Shown piece by piece: positions 44,937-54,552 of a stretch of DNA of 64,000 bases. The notes beneath the pieces were generated by a model, which saw nothing but the letters and a program-made list of their open reading frames with translations, did not search any database and was not told where the DNA came from. The position numbers were made by a program, and so were the translations under genes. How positions within the stretch are numbered: the stretch's first letter is position 1; each line of letters starts with the position of its first letter. Source of the DNA: Alphaproteobacteria bacterium UBA3650 (GTDB lineage Bacteria > Pseudomonadota > Alphaproteobacteria > CAAHEQ01 > UBA3637); assembly GCA_002373815.1 (NCBI GenBank), contig DFKH01000083.1:5937-69936 (forward strand), written 5' to 3'.

Positions 44937-46196
44937 TTATTCCCCTTTCAGCCACTTACAAATGGTTTTATAAGATGGCGTTTTACATTTTGGCCCCATA
45001 ATGGCTACCGTTGGCGCAGTAGAAAACATCTGCTTTGCCACACGTTTAACGTCCTTTAACGTCACAGATTTATACATTTTACACATTTCCGCAGTATCAA
45101 CCAATTTTCCCAAACTGGCAAACCCAACCGCCAAACCATCCGCCCCCTTTGACAAGTGATCGTCTTGTAACAACTCTTTTGTCATTATATTCTTTTTGGC
45201 CAATTCAACTTCCTGTCTTGTTACTGTTTGAGTGAAATTAGCATATTCTTTGGACACAATTTTCAAAACGTCATTGACATTTTCTGGGCTAACCTGCAAA
45301 CGAATTCCATAAACGCGAATGGAATCTTTTATATATCCCATGGGCATAATGGAATAAGCCCAACCTCTTCCACGAATCAATCGATATAATCTGGAAGTAA
45401 ATCCCTTGCCCAAAATATGCAGCGCCACACTCGCTGCAAAATAATCCTTTGATCCACATTTTGGCGATTCAAACCCCATAAAAATCCAATCTTGATTTTG
45501 ATTGCGAATTTTGGTTTTCATCCCACCTTCATACTTGGCCTCGATTCTGGGTAATGTTACTTTTCGCGTAAATTTTGTCAGCAGTTTTTCACACAATCCT
45601 ACAAACTTTTTATGTGTAATAGCCCCTTGGGCTGCACACACCAAAATATTATTTGCAAAATGTTCTTTCCAATATTTTCGAACTTGTTTTGCCGTCAATT
45701 TGGAAACACTTTCTTTGGTGCCTATACATGTATATGCTATTTTTGTTCTAGGATAGGCTGTTTTGAGCCATAATTCTCCAAAAACAGTATCTGGTTTATC
45801 CCAAACCATATCTATTTCGCGCAAGACAACTTGCTTTTCTTTTTCAAATCTTTCCTCGGGAAAAGTGCTTTCTTGCAACATCTCTGTCCATAATTTCAAT
45901 GCTGGCTCCACATCCGATTTCAGCACTCGAATGGGATAACGATTTGCCCATGATGATGTCAGTCCATCATAAGCAGCGCCCAAATCCGCTAATTTTTGTG
46001 TCAAAACATCCGTCGATTTTTTGTTTGTCCCCTCAAAAATCATGTGTTCCATAAGGTGAGTAATACCCTTTTCAGATGTCTTTTCATGAGCTCCGCCACA
46101 ATTAAAACACAGACACATTCCAACGGCCCGCGCACCTTTACGCTCGTCCGTCAAAACACGAATCCCGTTTTTAAGTGTCGTACATTTAATCGCCAT
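44937..46196 (-). CDS. M16 zinc peptidase within the oad operon
   Basis: The 419-aa protein has the zinc motif H47-LM-E50-H51 (THLMEHMIFEGT), the downstream EKEKQVVLREI Glu, and FTSRLYRLIRGRGWAYSI at the substrate-site position. It is translationally packed between oadA and oadB with no gaps, so it is co-expressed with the decarboxylase. A role in subunit processing or quality control would be inference. Confidence 0.92.
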   Translation of the reverse strand: MAIKCTTLKNGIRVLTDERKGARAVGMCLCFNCGGAHEKTSEKGITHLMEHMIFEGTNKKSTDVLTQKLADLGAAYDGLTSSWANRYPIRVLKSDVEPALKLWTEMLQESTFPEERFEKEKQVVLREIDMVWDKPDTVFGELWLKTAYPRTKIAYTCIGTKESVSKLTAKQVRKYWKEHFANNILVCAAQGAITHKKFVGLCEKLLTKFTRKVTLPRIEAKYEGGMKTKIRNQNQDWIFMGFESPKCGSKDYFAASVALHILGKGFTSRLYRLIRGRGWAYSIMPMGYIKDSIRVYGIRLQVSPENVNDVLKIVSKEYANFTQTVTRQEVELAKKNIMTKELLQDDHLSKGADGLAVGFASLGKLVDTAEMCKMYKSVTLKDVKRVAKQMFSTAPTVAIMGPKCKTPSYKTICKWLKGE

Positions 46197-47978
46197 TTAT
46201 ACCTCCGCGATTTTATCTCCTGTTTTGATATTATCACCCTTTTTCACAAACAGGTGTTTTACTGTGCCATCAGTACTGGCTTTGATGGGCGTTTCCATTT
46301 TCATCACTTCCACCACCACCAAAGTATCACCCGATTTTACAGGTTGTCCTTCTGATACCAACACTTGTGTTACCATACCTGGCATTGGCGCGGTAATCAC
46401 ACCACCTGTCGCTGTTGGTTCAGCCTTTTGTTCGCTTTTCGGAGCTTCTGTTTTCTCTTCTCCGATTGTATATTCTTTGCCGTTCACAATGGCTTTGTTT
46501 CCATCAAATTTGACTTCAAACTTTTCGCCATTGATTGTGATAACAGAATCATTTGACTTTGGTGCTTCTTTAGGCTCATTCAGGCGCACAGCGACTTTGC
46601 CTTTGCCAAGCAAAAAGTCTATTCCCTTTTGCCCACAAGCCGCAGCAATAAAGATATTTTCATTTGTTGTTGGCAATTGAGCGTCTTTTAATTGTTGCAC
46701 ATAGTGTGCTTTAGATTTATTAGGATTTTTATCATTGATATTGAGTACGGTTTCTGTTGTTGGTCTTAACCCCAGCTGGGCTGCTGCCATTTTCACCACC
46801 TTTGAATCAGGTGCCACAGGTGTTTTCCCGAAATAGCCAAGCACCATCTTGCCATAACCTTCCGCCATCTTTTTCCATTTGCCATACATCACATTGTTAA
46901 AGGCTTGTTGAAAATAGAATTGACTGACAGGTGTTACAGAAGTTCCAAATCCACCTTTTTGTACAACCTCTTGCATTGCATTGATAATCTCATTGTATTT
47001 GTCCATAATATTGTTATCACGCAACATTTGTGTGTTGGCTGTCAATGCCCCACCCGGCATAGGTGAAAACGGGATACGTGGATCCACATGTAAGGCCTCA
47101 GGGGGCAAATAATATTTACTTAAAGCCTCTTTCAAATCTTCTTCCACGTGCATGACTTTATCCACATCACACATTAGTTCGTAAGGTTTGCCCCGCAGCG
47201 CATGCCACATAGAAACAACATCTGGCTGACAGGTACCTCCCGATACAGGCGCCAAAGATAAGTCCACCGTATCCGCTCCCGCCTCAATCGCCGCCAGATA
47301 ACAAGCGAGTCCTGTTCCAGCCGTTTCGTGAGAGTGATAAGTAATCGGGCATCTTGGCCCCACAATTTTTCGTGCTGCTTTAATTGTGTCATATACTGTT
47401 TGGGGTGTTCCCGTTCCACTTGCATCTTTAAAGGCTAAGGAATCAAAGGGGATTTTTGCCTTGATAAATGCTTTTAATCTATTGGCATAAAATTCGGCTG
47501 TATGCGCCCCTGTCAATTTTGGAGGTAGACTCATCATGGCAATCGCCAATTGATGTTTCATGCCCGCTTTTTTAATACATTCTGCACTATATTTCAAATT
47601 ATTAGGATCGTTTAGAGCATCAAAATTACGCACCGTTGTGACGCCATGCTTTTTAAATAAATCAGCATGCAATTTAATCAAATCAGAACTCATGGAATCC
47701 AACGCCACCACATTGACACCGCGCGCCAATGTTTGCAAATTTGCCTTAGGACCTGCCGCTTTTCGGAAAGCATCCATCACATCAAAGGCATTTTCGTTTA
47801 AATAGAAAAAAGCTGATTGAAAAGCCGCGCCACCGCCTGATTCTAAATAAGTGAGTCCTGCTTTAACTGCCTCAGATACCACTGGCAAATAATCCTTACT
47901 TTGCACGCGCATCCCAAACACAGATTGAAATCCATCTCGAAAAGCTGTACACATCACATTGATTTTTTTTGTTTTCAT
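46197..47978 (-). CDS. oadA: Oxaloacetate decarboxylase alpha subunit (biotin carboxyltransferase)
   Basis: The 593-aa subunit transfers CO2 from oxaloacetate to biotin. It has the carboxyltransferase barrel with FRDGFQSVFG near the N-terminus, the metal-site YHSHETAG, a PYC_OADA domain and, after a Pro/Ala/Glu linker, a biotinyl domain with the acceptor Lys560 in EVMKMETP. It overlaps oadG by 4 nt. Confidence 0.95.
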   Translation of the reverse strand: MKTKKINVMCTAFRDGFQSVFGMRVQSKDYLPVVSEAVKAGLTYLESGGGAAFQSAFFYLNENAFDVMDAFRKAAGPKANLQTLARGVNVVALDSMSSDLIKLHADLFKKHGVTTVRNFDALNDPNNLKYSAECIKKAGMKHQLAIAMMSLPPKLTGAHTAEFYANRLKAFIKAKIPFDSLAFKDASGTGTPQTVYDTIKAARKIVGPRCPITYHSHETAGTGLACYLAAIEAGADTVDLSLAPVSGGTCQPDVVSMWHALRGKPYELMCDVDKVMHVEEDLKEALSKYYLPPEALHVDPRIPFSPMPGGALTANTQMLRDNNIMDKYNEIINAMQEVVQKGGFGTSVTPVSQFYFQQAFNNVMYGKWKKMAEGYGKMVLGYFGKTPVAPDSKVVKMAAAQLGLRPTTETVLNINDKNPNKSKAHYVQQLKDAQLPTTNENIFIAAACGQKGIDFLLGKGKVAVRLNEPKEAPKSNDSVITINGEKFEVKFDGNKAIVNGKEYTIGEEKTEAPKSEQKAEPTATGGVITAPMPGMVTQVLVSEGQPVKSGDTLVVVEVMKMETPIKASTDGTVKHLFVKKGDNIKTGDKIAEV

Positions 47979-48136
47979 TTTCCTCTCCTTGCATAAGCAA
48001 TTGCTAGGGCAACTTTATCTAAATTATTTCTTTCTTGAGCAAACAATGCCAATAGTTTCATGGCACCAATAAGCAGAATCAAAAAGGCAAAAACTCCCCC
48101 CATGCCTGCTAATGTAATAAATAATGCTTGATTCAT
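47975..48136 (-). CDS. oadG: Oxaloacetate decarboxylase gamma subunit, 53 aa
   Basis: The short reading frame encodes a single membrane helix (ITLAGMGGVFAFLILLIGAMKLLALF) and a polar tail QERNNLDKVALAIAYARRGK. This is the OadG plan, though at 53 aa it is shorter than the usual 80 or so. The second of two adjacent ATGs (48136) is better placed after GGGGGAGG; 48139 is the alternative. The stop TGA overlaps the oadA ATG. Confidence 0.8.
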   Translation of the reverse strand: MNQALFITLAGMGGVFAFLILLIGAMKLLALFAQERNNLDKVALAIAYARRGK

Positions 48137-48226
48137 CATTCCTCCCCCTATTGACAGATTTTAGGAAAATTTTTGCGCAATGTCAATGATTTTATGAAAC
48201 AAAAAGGTACCTGTTTTTCCTATTTC

Positions 48227-48255
48227 TTGACAAATAATGGCCTTCGTGTTATACT
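48227..48255 (+). promoter_or_regulatory. Promoter of the lysozyme-like gene
   Basis: A perfect TTGACA (48227-48232), 17 bp and TATACT (48250-48255), followed by AAAGGAGG before the ATG at 48284. Confidence 0.75.
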
Positions 48256-48283
48256 GATTTATGTATTTTTCAAAGGAGGACTC

Positions 48284-49789
48284 ATGCCCCGAAACAAACA
48301 TCTTCAAAATGGTGATTTTATAAAGCTTGCCCCTTCAGGATTGGAAGAACCCAAAGTCAAGTCCTCGGATGATTACATTCATCTTGAGAATGCCCTTTTC
48401 CCTCGCTCTCAAAAGCCGCGTCGCACAAAAGGCATCAAGCGTGTAGCTGGTGTTGCTGCTGCGCTGACTCTTTTGTCCGCAGGAGGCATGAAATCTTGTT
48501 CCGATACTGAAAATACACAAGCAACGCAAGAAGCCAGAGACAAAGCACGTATCACTTGGCTTGCAGAAACAAGCGGTCAACAACTTCACTTTCCTGCAAT
48601 TTCGCAAGAGGCAATCTATGACACTTTTCAAGCTTCTGAGGTAGCTGCTGAACAAAATACGCACAATCACATTTTACGTGTTTTTCAAAATATTCCAACA
48701 GCAAAGGGTATAGAGCCTCAACAATTAAACCTTTGTGCTTCTGCCTTTAAAACCTTTACCACATCACCCAAAGGTGTTTGTTTTGCCCCCAATGTTCCAG
48801 AATCTTGTTATACAAATTTTTTAGACATGGCTCTTTGTATGCCTTCATCAGATTTACAATATCTAGCCAATAATGAAATTGAAAAAATGTTGTTTGCTCC
48901 AGAAATTTTGGCTGCCAAAAAACTTTTGCTTAAAAGTCCTACAAATACTCAAGACTTTGCGCAACGTTCTTTTGAGTGTGGATTTAGTTACAAATTGCAT
49001 CAAGCCATGTTGAAACCGATTAAAAAACATGAAGGTAATGTATACTTTATTTATTGGGACAAAACTGGCGCTCCAACTCTCTCTTCTGGTATCAATTTAT
49101 CTGTATATCATTTTCTTTTGAAGTACATTCGCTTTCAAAATTCTTCAAAGATACAAAATATTTTATATCCCAATAATCCCGAATTGCGATCAAAAGATCG
49201 TTACATAATACTCACACGCGACAATTTAAATACACTTACAAAGTATGTCATGGAAAACGACAAAAAAAAGCTTGATAATGCCAACAATTTTAAATCTCTT
49301 TATCATTTAAATGTCCACCCACAAGACAGAGCCAAACTGGACCAATATCTTGATCTTATTTTAAGCGGCGTTATACGGACAGCCGCAACTGACATGGGAA
49401 TTGGCAGACAAGAACGTGGGCCCGAACTGTTTTTTGGCACACCAGATCATCCTATCCCAATTGAAGCTCCGAAAGTTGCTACAGATATCGCTTTCAGAGG
49501 AGGAAGTCTTAAAAAATCAAATGATTTTAGGAAAGCTTACTGCGAACATGATTGGAAAACAGTTCGCGAAGAATGTGTTCCAGGCTTTTTTAAATCATCC
49601 AATTTTTGGCGTCGTCATATACACGGGCATCGTTTTAGCTGGCGACAATCTCAAATAGCACGCATTATGAATCCAAATTGGTTTACACGAAATACCTGGA
49701 TTTTTGGTTTGTTAACACTCTCTTTTTTGGTGTCGCAACGCAAAAAGATTGTGCAATTCAAGCAAAAACGTTCAAAGGGCAAGATTTAA
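48284..49789 (+). CDS. Membrane-anchored lysozyme-like (GH24-type) protein
   Basis: The 501-aa protein has an N-terminal hydrophobic segment (about 51-68) and a C-terminal one (near 475-488) followed by basic residues. The middle contains IKKHEGNVYFIYWDKTGAPTL (247-266) with E250, D259 and T265. The spacing E-x8-D-x5-T is exactly that of phage T4 lysozyme (E11-D20-T26). A later FRKAYCEHDWKTVREEC segment resembles the C-terminal lobe of GH24. A 240-residue unassigned region with Cys precedes it. It probably cuts peptidoglycan; remote homology only. Confidence 0.55.
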   Translation: MPRNKHLQNGDFIKLAPSGLEEPKVKSSDDYIHLENALFPRSQKPRRTKGIKRVAGVAAALTLLSAGGMKSCSDTENTQATQEARDKARITWLAETSGQQLHFPAISQEAIYDTFQASEVAAEQNTHNHILRVFQNIPTAKGIEPQQLNLCASAFKTFTTSPKGVCFAPNVPESCYTNFLDMALCMPSSDLQYLANNEIEKMLFAPEILAAKKLLLKSPTNTQDFAQRSFECGFSYKLHQAMLKPIKKHEGNVYFIYWDKTGAPTLSSGINLSVYHFLLKYIRFQNSSKIQNILYPNNPELRSKDRYIILTRDNLNTLTKYVMENDKKKLDNANNFKSLYHLNVHPQDRAKLDQYLDLILSGVIRTAATDMGIGRQERGPELFFGTPDHPIPIEAPKVATDIAFRGGSLKKSNDFRKAYCEHDWKTVREECVPGFFKSSNFWRRHIHGHRFSWRQSQIARIMNPNWFTRNTWIFGLLTLSFLVSQRKKIVQFKQKRSKGKI

Positions 49790-49810
49790 CTCTTACGCAC
49801 AAAAAAAGAC

Positions 49811-49839
49811 TTGCTTTTCCTTTTTTTATCTTTTATATT
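49811..49839 (+). promoter_or_regulatory. PEP carboxykinase promoter
   Basis: TTGCTT (49811-49816), 17 bp and TATATT (49834-49839), then AGAAGGGGG before the ATG at 49864. Confidence 0.55.
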
Positions 49840-49863
49840 CAACGGTAGAAGGGGGAAAATTTT

Positions 49864-51669
49864 ATGACAAAATTACCGACAAGAAATAAAAAAGTATTAG
49901 ATTGGGTCAAAGAAATGACCGCTTTATGCCAACCAGATAGCGTGTACTGGTGCGATGGTTCGGCACAAGAAAATACTCGTTTGTGCAACGACCTTGTGAA
50001 AAAAGGCACATTCATCAAATTGAATCCGAAGAAGCGCCCGAATTCATTCTTGGCACGCTCTAATCCAAAAGATGTGGCCCGTGTAGAGGCTAGAACTTTT
50101 ATTTGTTGTAAAAAGGAAATTGATGCTGGTCCGACCAATCATTGGGCAGACCCCAAAAAGATGAAAGCCACTTTGAAAAAACTGATGAAAGGCTGTATGA
50201 AGGGACGCACAATGTATGTGATTCCTTTCTCCATGGGGCCACTTGGCAGTCCTATTGCAAAGATTGGCATTGAAATTACAGACAGTGCTTATGTCGTTGC
50301 TAATATGCGCATTATGACTCGTATGGGGGCAAAGGTATGGCCTGTACTTGGCAATCAAGATTTTGTGCGTTGTTTCCACTCGGTAGGCGCACCACTTAAA
50401 AAAGGACAAAAAGATGTCGCATGGCCATGCAACCCTGACAACACCTATATCACACACTTTCCAGAAACACGTGAAATTATTTCGTTTGGTTCCGGCTATG
50501 GTGGCAACGCATTGTTGGGCAAGAAATGTTTGGCTTTGCGTATTGCCTCCACGATGGCACGTGACGAAGGGTGGTTCTCTGAACATATGCTAATTGCAGG
50601 CTTTGAAAACAAGAAAGAAAAGATGAAGGCCTATGTGGCAGCTGCATTTCCATCTGCTTGCGGTAAAACAAATATGGCTATGTTAATTCCACCCAAGTCT
50701 ATGCCCGATTGGAAAGTCACAACCGTTGGTGACGATATTGCGTGGATTAAACCGGATAAAAATGGCGTCTTACGTGCTATCAATCCTGAAGCAGGTTTCT
50801 TTGGGGTTGCACCAGGCACAAATCCAGAAACTAACAAGAATGCCATTGAATCTTGCAAAGCTAATACAATTTTCACAAATGTCGCTTTAACAGATGATGG
50901 CGATGTGTGGTGGGAAGGACTGACGAAAGTACCACCTAAACACTTGATTGACTGGCAAGGAAATGATTGGACACCAAAATCCAAAACGCCGGCCGCTCAC
51001 CCAAATTCACGTTTTACTGCGCCGGCGAAACAATGTCCTTGCATTGATAAAGATTGGGAAAATCCCGCGGGTGTACCGATTAGCGCCTTTGTGTTTGGTG
51101 GACGTTTAGCCACCAATACCCCACTTGTGTACCAAGCCTTTAACTGGCAACACGGTGTGTATTTAGCCGCTACAATGGGGTCTGAAAAAACCGCTGCTGC
51201 TGAAGGTAAAATGGGCGAAATTCGCCGCGATCCATTTGCTATGCTTCCGTTCTGTGGCTACAATATGGGTGATTATTGGAAACATTGGATGGATATGTTT
51301 GGTAAAGTGAAACAACACCCATTGTTCTTCCGCGTCAATTGGTTCCGTAAAGATAAAAAGGGCAAGTTTATGTGGCCAGGGTTTGGTGACAATATGCGCG
51401 TGATTGAATGGATTATTCGACGTACCTATAACAAAGTTGGCGCAAAAGAAACAGCTCTTGGTTGGATGCCAAACTATAAAGATATGACATGGCGAGGTCT
51501 TCAAATGACCGAGAAACAATTCGACGAGCTGATGTCTGTTGACAAAAAATTAGCTCTTCAAGATGTCAATGCGCAAGGCGAATATTTTGAACAATTCTTA
51601 AAGGGTAATCGCTTGCCATCTGACATTGATGCAGAATTGGTTTTGCTGGCAAACAGACTCAATCGTTGA
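49864..51669 (+). CDS. pckG: Phosphoenolpyruvate carboxykinase (GTP)
   Basis: The 601-aa enzyme interconverts oxaloacetate + GTP and PEP + CO2 + GDP. The GTP-type family is shown by the N-terminal VYWCDGS, the P-loop [14 protein letters not shown] with the hyperreactive Cys, and the metal site [10 protein letters not shown]. The oad operon lies just to the left, so PEP to oxaloacetate to pyruvate with Na+ export is a possible energy route; this coupling is inferred. Confidence 0.95.
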   Translation: MTKLPTRNKKVLDWVKEMTALCQPDSVYWCDGSAQENTRLCNDLVKKGTFIKLNPKKRPNSFLARSNPKDVARVEARTFICCKKEIDAGPTNHWADPKKMKATLKKLMKGCMKGRTMYVIPFSMGPLGSPIAKIGIEITDSAYVVANMRIMTRMGAKVWPVLGNQDFVRCFHSVGAPLKKGQKDVAWPCNPDNTYITHFPETREIISFGSGYGGNALLGKKCLALRIASTMARDEGWFSEHMLIAGFENKKEKMKAYVAAAFPSACGKTNMAMLIPPKSMPDWKVTTVGDDIAWIKPDKNGVLRAINPEAGFFGVAPGTNPETNKNAIESCKANTIFTNVALTDDGDVWWEGLTKVPPKHLIDWQGNDWTPKSKTPAAHPNSRFTAPAKQCPCIDKDWENPAGVPISAFVFGGRLATNTPLVYQAFNWQHGVYLAATMGSEKTAAAEGKMGEIRRDPFAMLPFCGYNMGDYWKHWMDMFGKVKQHPLFFRVNWFRKDKKGKFMWPGFGDNMRVIEWIIRRTYNKVGAKETALGWMPNYKDMTWRGLQMTEKQFDELMSVDKKLALQDVNAQGEYFEQFLKGNRLPSDIDAELVLLANRLNR

Positions 51670-51672
51670 TTT

Positions 51673-53193
51673 TTAATATTCAACAGAATTGTTTCGAAGC
51701 GTTCTTTTGATCTGCTTACGGTGACGTTGATTAGCAAGTCTTTCTTCCTTTGTTGGTTTTTTATGCCAATGGACGATTTCTTGTTCTTCCTCAGTCAAAT
51801 CAGGCATTTCATATGTTAAATAACTTTTCTTTGCCTCATGAGGTTGAGGTGCTTGTTGTTTCTTTTTTCTAGATTTAGTTTGGATATTGTATTTGTGTGA
51901 TTCAAAATTTGACGTTTCAATGAACGGAGAATATACGCCTAATGCATGGTCTGCCAATTGTTTTGGTAATGGGGTATCATGAATATTGACAATACACACG
52001 GATAATCCTGCTTCTTTAGCCTTTTGCAGAGAAGCCATAAAATCGGTGTCTTTGGTTAACAAATAAATTGTATCAATTGAGGAATCAAAGCGAGCCAATG
52101 TCATATCATACACAATTCTGTCATCCACATCATACTGTTGAATATTCGCTTCAAAATCACTGGCTGTTCTTTTATTATGGGGTGTCATCCATTTAGTTTC
52201 TTTCAAAATGGAATAATAAGGTTCCCTTTGCTGGATAATACCTTGACTTACAATCGCCCCGTCAATTTTGTCTGGTACATCCGCTCTTATGTTATCTTTG
52301 AGCGATTTTTTAGGATTTCTAATTTTGCTGTGCAATTTTTTTGTTGCGTAACAAATCTTTTCCAAATTTCCCACACCTAATCGTTTAGAAATTTGATCAA
52401 TTAACTGAGAAATATTTTTTCCGTTGATTTCTAATTTATTATTGTGGAGATATGCCGCAATACATCCCATATCCAACATCAAAATATTTCTTTTTATAGG
52501 ATTTTTTTTACGCAAATCTTTTAATAATTTGGGCATATATTCTTCTAAATAAATACCTAATTTCTCTTGATCTTCCTTTATATTCGATATGGAAGACATC
52601 ACTGGTTCTTGAGAAGTTAAAGAGGCATCTAATTCTGGTCTTTTGCCGTAAAAGCGAATCCAATCAACATCCAAACCAAAAGCATTTGTCACATCAGCTG
52701 CATATCTCAGATCTTGAGGATTTCCCAATACAAAAACTTTCTCTACCTTGTGACGAATAGCTGTTTCCGCCATTGCATCCACCAGCTTACTTGTAACTCC
52801 TTTTTTGGGGACTTGCAACACAAAATCATCATCTGTCAATGTTTTAGGGTCTTTTTCAAAACTTTCAGGCTTCATAATCCAGGCCCCATAATCCATTTTT
52901 TGACTCCGCCCCCAAAATGTATTAAATTCCACTGCATTTGGTATTTTTGCTTTATGTAGTGTTGGTTTCATATCTTCTTCATTAAATTTTCTCTTACTAA
53001 TGGGAAAAACGGCATCGTATAAAGGACGGGCGCCATAGTAGTTTACTTTCACCTTCAATTCAGGATCACTTTTTTTAATTTCAGACACAGCCTTATACAC
53101 AAATTGACAAATTGTTTGTGGTGTGTATGGTTCTTTGGCTTCTAAAATTTGATTTTTAAGTACTTCTCCGTCTATTAATAATACTGTTTCCAT
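51673..53193 (-). CDS. Protein with two NYN/PIN-like ribonuclease domains
   Basis: The 506-aa protein seems to contain two NYN units. Unit 1 (1-180) has LLIDGEVLKN, then KKGVTSKLVDAMAETA and VFVLGNPQDL. Unit 2 (about 240-430) has ILMLDMGCIAAYL, VDDRIVYDMTLARFD and IYLLTKDTDFM. The acidic residues of the metal site look complete only in unit 2. The last 80 residues are basic and Gln/Lys rich, fit for RNA binding. An RNA-processing or decay role is likely; the target is unknown. It lies upstream of pckG's 3' end, convergent, and downstream of rho. Confidence 0.75.
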   Translation of the reverse strand: METVLLIDGEVLKNQILEAKEPYTPQTICQFVYKAVSEIKKSDPELKVKVNYYGARPLYDAVFPISKRKFNEEDMKPTLHKAKIPNAVEFNTFWGRSQKMDYGAWIMKPESFEKDPKTLTDDDFVLQVPKKGVTSKLVDAMAETAIRHKVEKVFVLGNPQDLRYAADVTNAFGLDVDWIRFYGKRPELDASLTSQEPVMSSISNIKEDQEKLGIYLEEYMPKLLKDLRKKNPIKRNILMLDMGCIAAYLHNNKLEINGKNISQLIDQISKRLGVGNLEKICYATKKLHSKIRNPKKSLKDNIRADVPDKIDGAIVSQGIIQQREPYYSILKETKWMTPHNKRTASDFEANIQQYDVDDRIVYDMTLARFDSSIDTIYLLTKDTDFMASLQKAKEAGLSVCIVNIHDTPLPKQLADHALGVYSPFIETSNFESHKYNIQTKSRKKKQQAPQPHEAKKSYLTYEMPDLTEEEQEIVHWHKKPTKEERLANQRHRKQIKRTLRNNSVEY

Positions 53194-53201
53194 TTTCTAC
53201 C

Positions 53202-54470
53202 TCATTGATTCATCTTATCAAAAAAATCATCATTTGTTTTTGTTGCTTTTAATTTTTCAATCAAAAATTCCATTGCATCTGTCACACCCATTGGCATCAA
53301 AACACGCCGCAACATCCACATTTTTGGCAATCTATCCTTGCCCACCAACAATTCTTCCTTACGCGTTCCAGATTTCGTAATATCAATGGCTGGAAAAATA
53401 CGTTTATCAGAAACTTTACGGTCCAAGATAATTTCACTATTCCCTGTTCCTTTAAATTCTTCAAAAATAACTTCGTCCATGCGGGAACCTGTATCAATCA
53501 AGGCTGTTCCAAAGATTGTTAAAGACCCCCCTTCTTCAATGTTGCGAGCAGCCCCAAAGAAACGTTTAGGACGTTGCAAAGCGTTGGCATCTACACCACC
53601 TGTTAAAACTTTACCGCTAGATGGCACAACGGTGTTATAAGCTCGTGCCAAACGGGTAATAGAATCCAACAAAATAATGACATCTTTTTTGTGTTCCACC
53701 AAACGTTTCGCTTTTTCAATCACCATTTCGGCCACTTGGACGTGACGCGAAGCAGGCTCATCAAAAGTGGAAGAAATCACTTCCCCTTTAACAGAACGAA
53801 TCATGTCTGTCACTTCCTCAGGCCGTTCATCAATCAATAGCACAATCAAGTGCGCATTTGGATAATTGGCAGAAATTGCATGCGCAATATTTTGCAACAT
53901 AACCGTTTTACCTGTTCTAGGCGGTGCCACCACCAAAGAACGTTGTCCAAAACCTTGGGGGCAAATAAGGTCTATAATACGGGCGGTTAAATCTTTATCA
54001 TCTTCCTTGCCTGTTGGTTCATGCTCCATTTTGATATTTTGTTCTGGGTAAAGTGGTGTCAAGTCATCAAAATTGATTCGATATTTCAATTCTTCCGGCT
54101 TCACGAAATTGACAGTATTGATTTTTTCCAAAGCAAAATAGCGTTCATTATTTTTAGGAGGTATAATTTCACCCGAAATTGTATCGCCTGTGCGTAATCC
54201 CCAACGTTTGATATGAGCAGGTGCCACATAAATATCATCTGGTCCCGCCAAATAATTCGCTTCTGGAGAACGCAAAAATCCAAAACCATCTTGCATAACT
54301 TCCAACACGCCTTCACCATACAGTGTATTGTTTTCCGTTTCTGTCAGCTTTTTCAAAATAGCATACATTAAATCTTGCGTGCGCAAACTGGCCGCATTTT
54401 CAACGTTCAATTCTTCTGCATAGCGCAACAGCTCTGCTGGAGATTTTTGTTTCAAATCTTGTAATTGCAT
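53202..54470 (-). CDS. rho: Transcription termination factor Rho
   Basis: The 422-aa hexameric RNA helicase has the N-terminal Rho helical bundle, the cold-shock-like RNA-binding part ([23 protein letters not shown]), P-loop [11 protein letters not shown], Walker [18 protein letters not shown], the Q-loop and the R-loop [11 protein letters not shown]. It has no long inserts. The double-NYN gene follows closely. Confidence 0.97.
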   Translation of the reverse strand: MQLQDLKQKSPAELLRYAEELNVENAASLRTQDLMYAILKKLTETENNTLYGEGVLEVMQDGFGFLRSPEANYLAGPDDIYVAPAHIKRWGLRTGDTISGEIIPPKNNERYFALEKINTVNFVKPEELKYRINFDDLTPLYPEQNIKMEHEPTGKEDDKDLTARIIDLICPQGFGQRSLVVAPPRTGKTVMLQNIAHAISANYPNAHLIVLLIDERPEEVTDMIRSVKGEVISSTFDEPASRHVQVAEMVIEKAKRLVEHKKDVIILLDSITRLARAYNTVVPSSGKVLTGGVDANALQRPKRFFGAARNIEEGGSLTIFGTALIDTGSRMDEVIFEEFKGTGNSEIILDRKVSDKRIFPAIDITKSGTRKEELLVGKDRLPKMWMLRRVLMPMGVTDAMEFLIEKLKATKTNDDFFDKMNQ

Positions 54471-54485
54471 ATTTGTCCTTTGGAA

Positions 54486-54551
54486 AAAATGTAAAAGAAT
54501 GTGATCGACCGACCACGTGATATATTATAGCACAAACTTTTTATTTGTCAA
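54486..54551 (-). promoter_or_regulatory. rho promoter and leader hairpin
   Basis: Leftward TTGACA (complement of 54546-54551), 16 bp and a perfect TATAAT (complement of 54524-54529) with an extended TG. The leader then contains a near-palindrome GTGGTCG..CGATCAC (54500-54515) that can fold into a short hairpin. It may serve the Rho autoregulation known in other bacteria; this is a guess. Confidence 0.6.
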
Positions 54552-54552
54552 G

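Noticed and set aside
46225..46680. 151-residue reading frame antisense to oadA
   Set aside because: It lies wholly opposite a conserved enzyme, lacks a ribosome site and resembles no family.
48218..48228. Partial match (TCCTATTTCTT) to the 22-bp element motif upstream of the lysozyme-like gene
   Set aside because: Only 11 bases match, and it abuts a consensus TTGACA with a different layout; chance is likely in AT-rich DNA.
50044..50586. 180-residue reading frame antisense to PEP carboxykinase
   Set aside because: It mirrors conserved coding sequence; His/Cys-rich shadow composition and no ribosome site.
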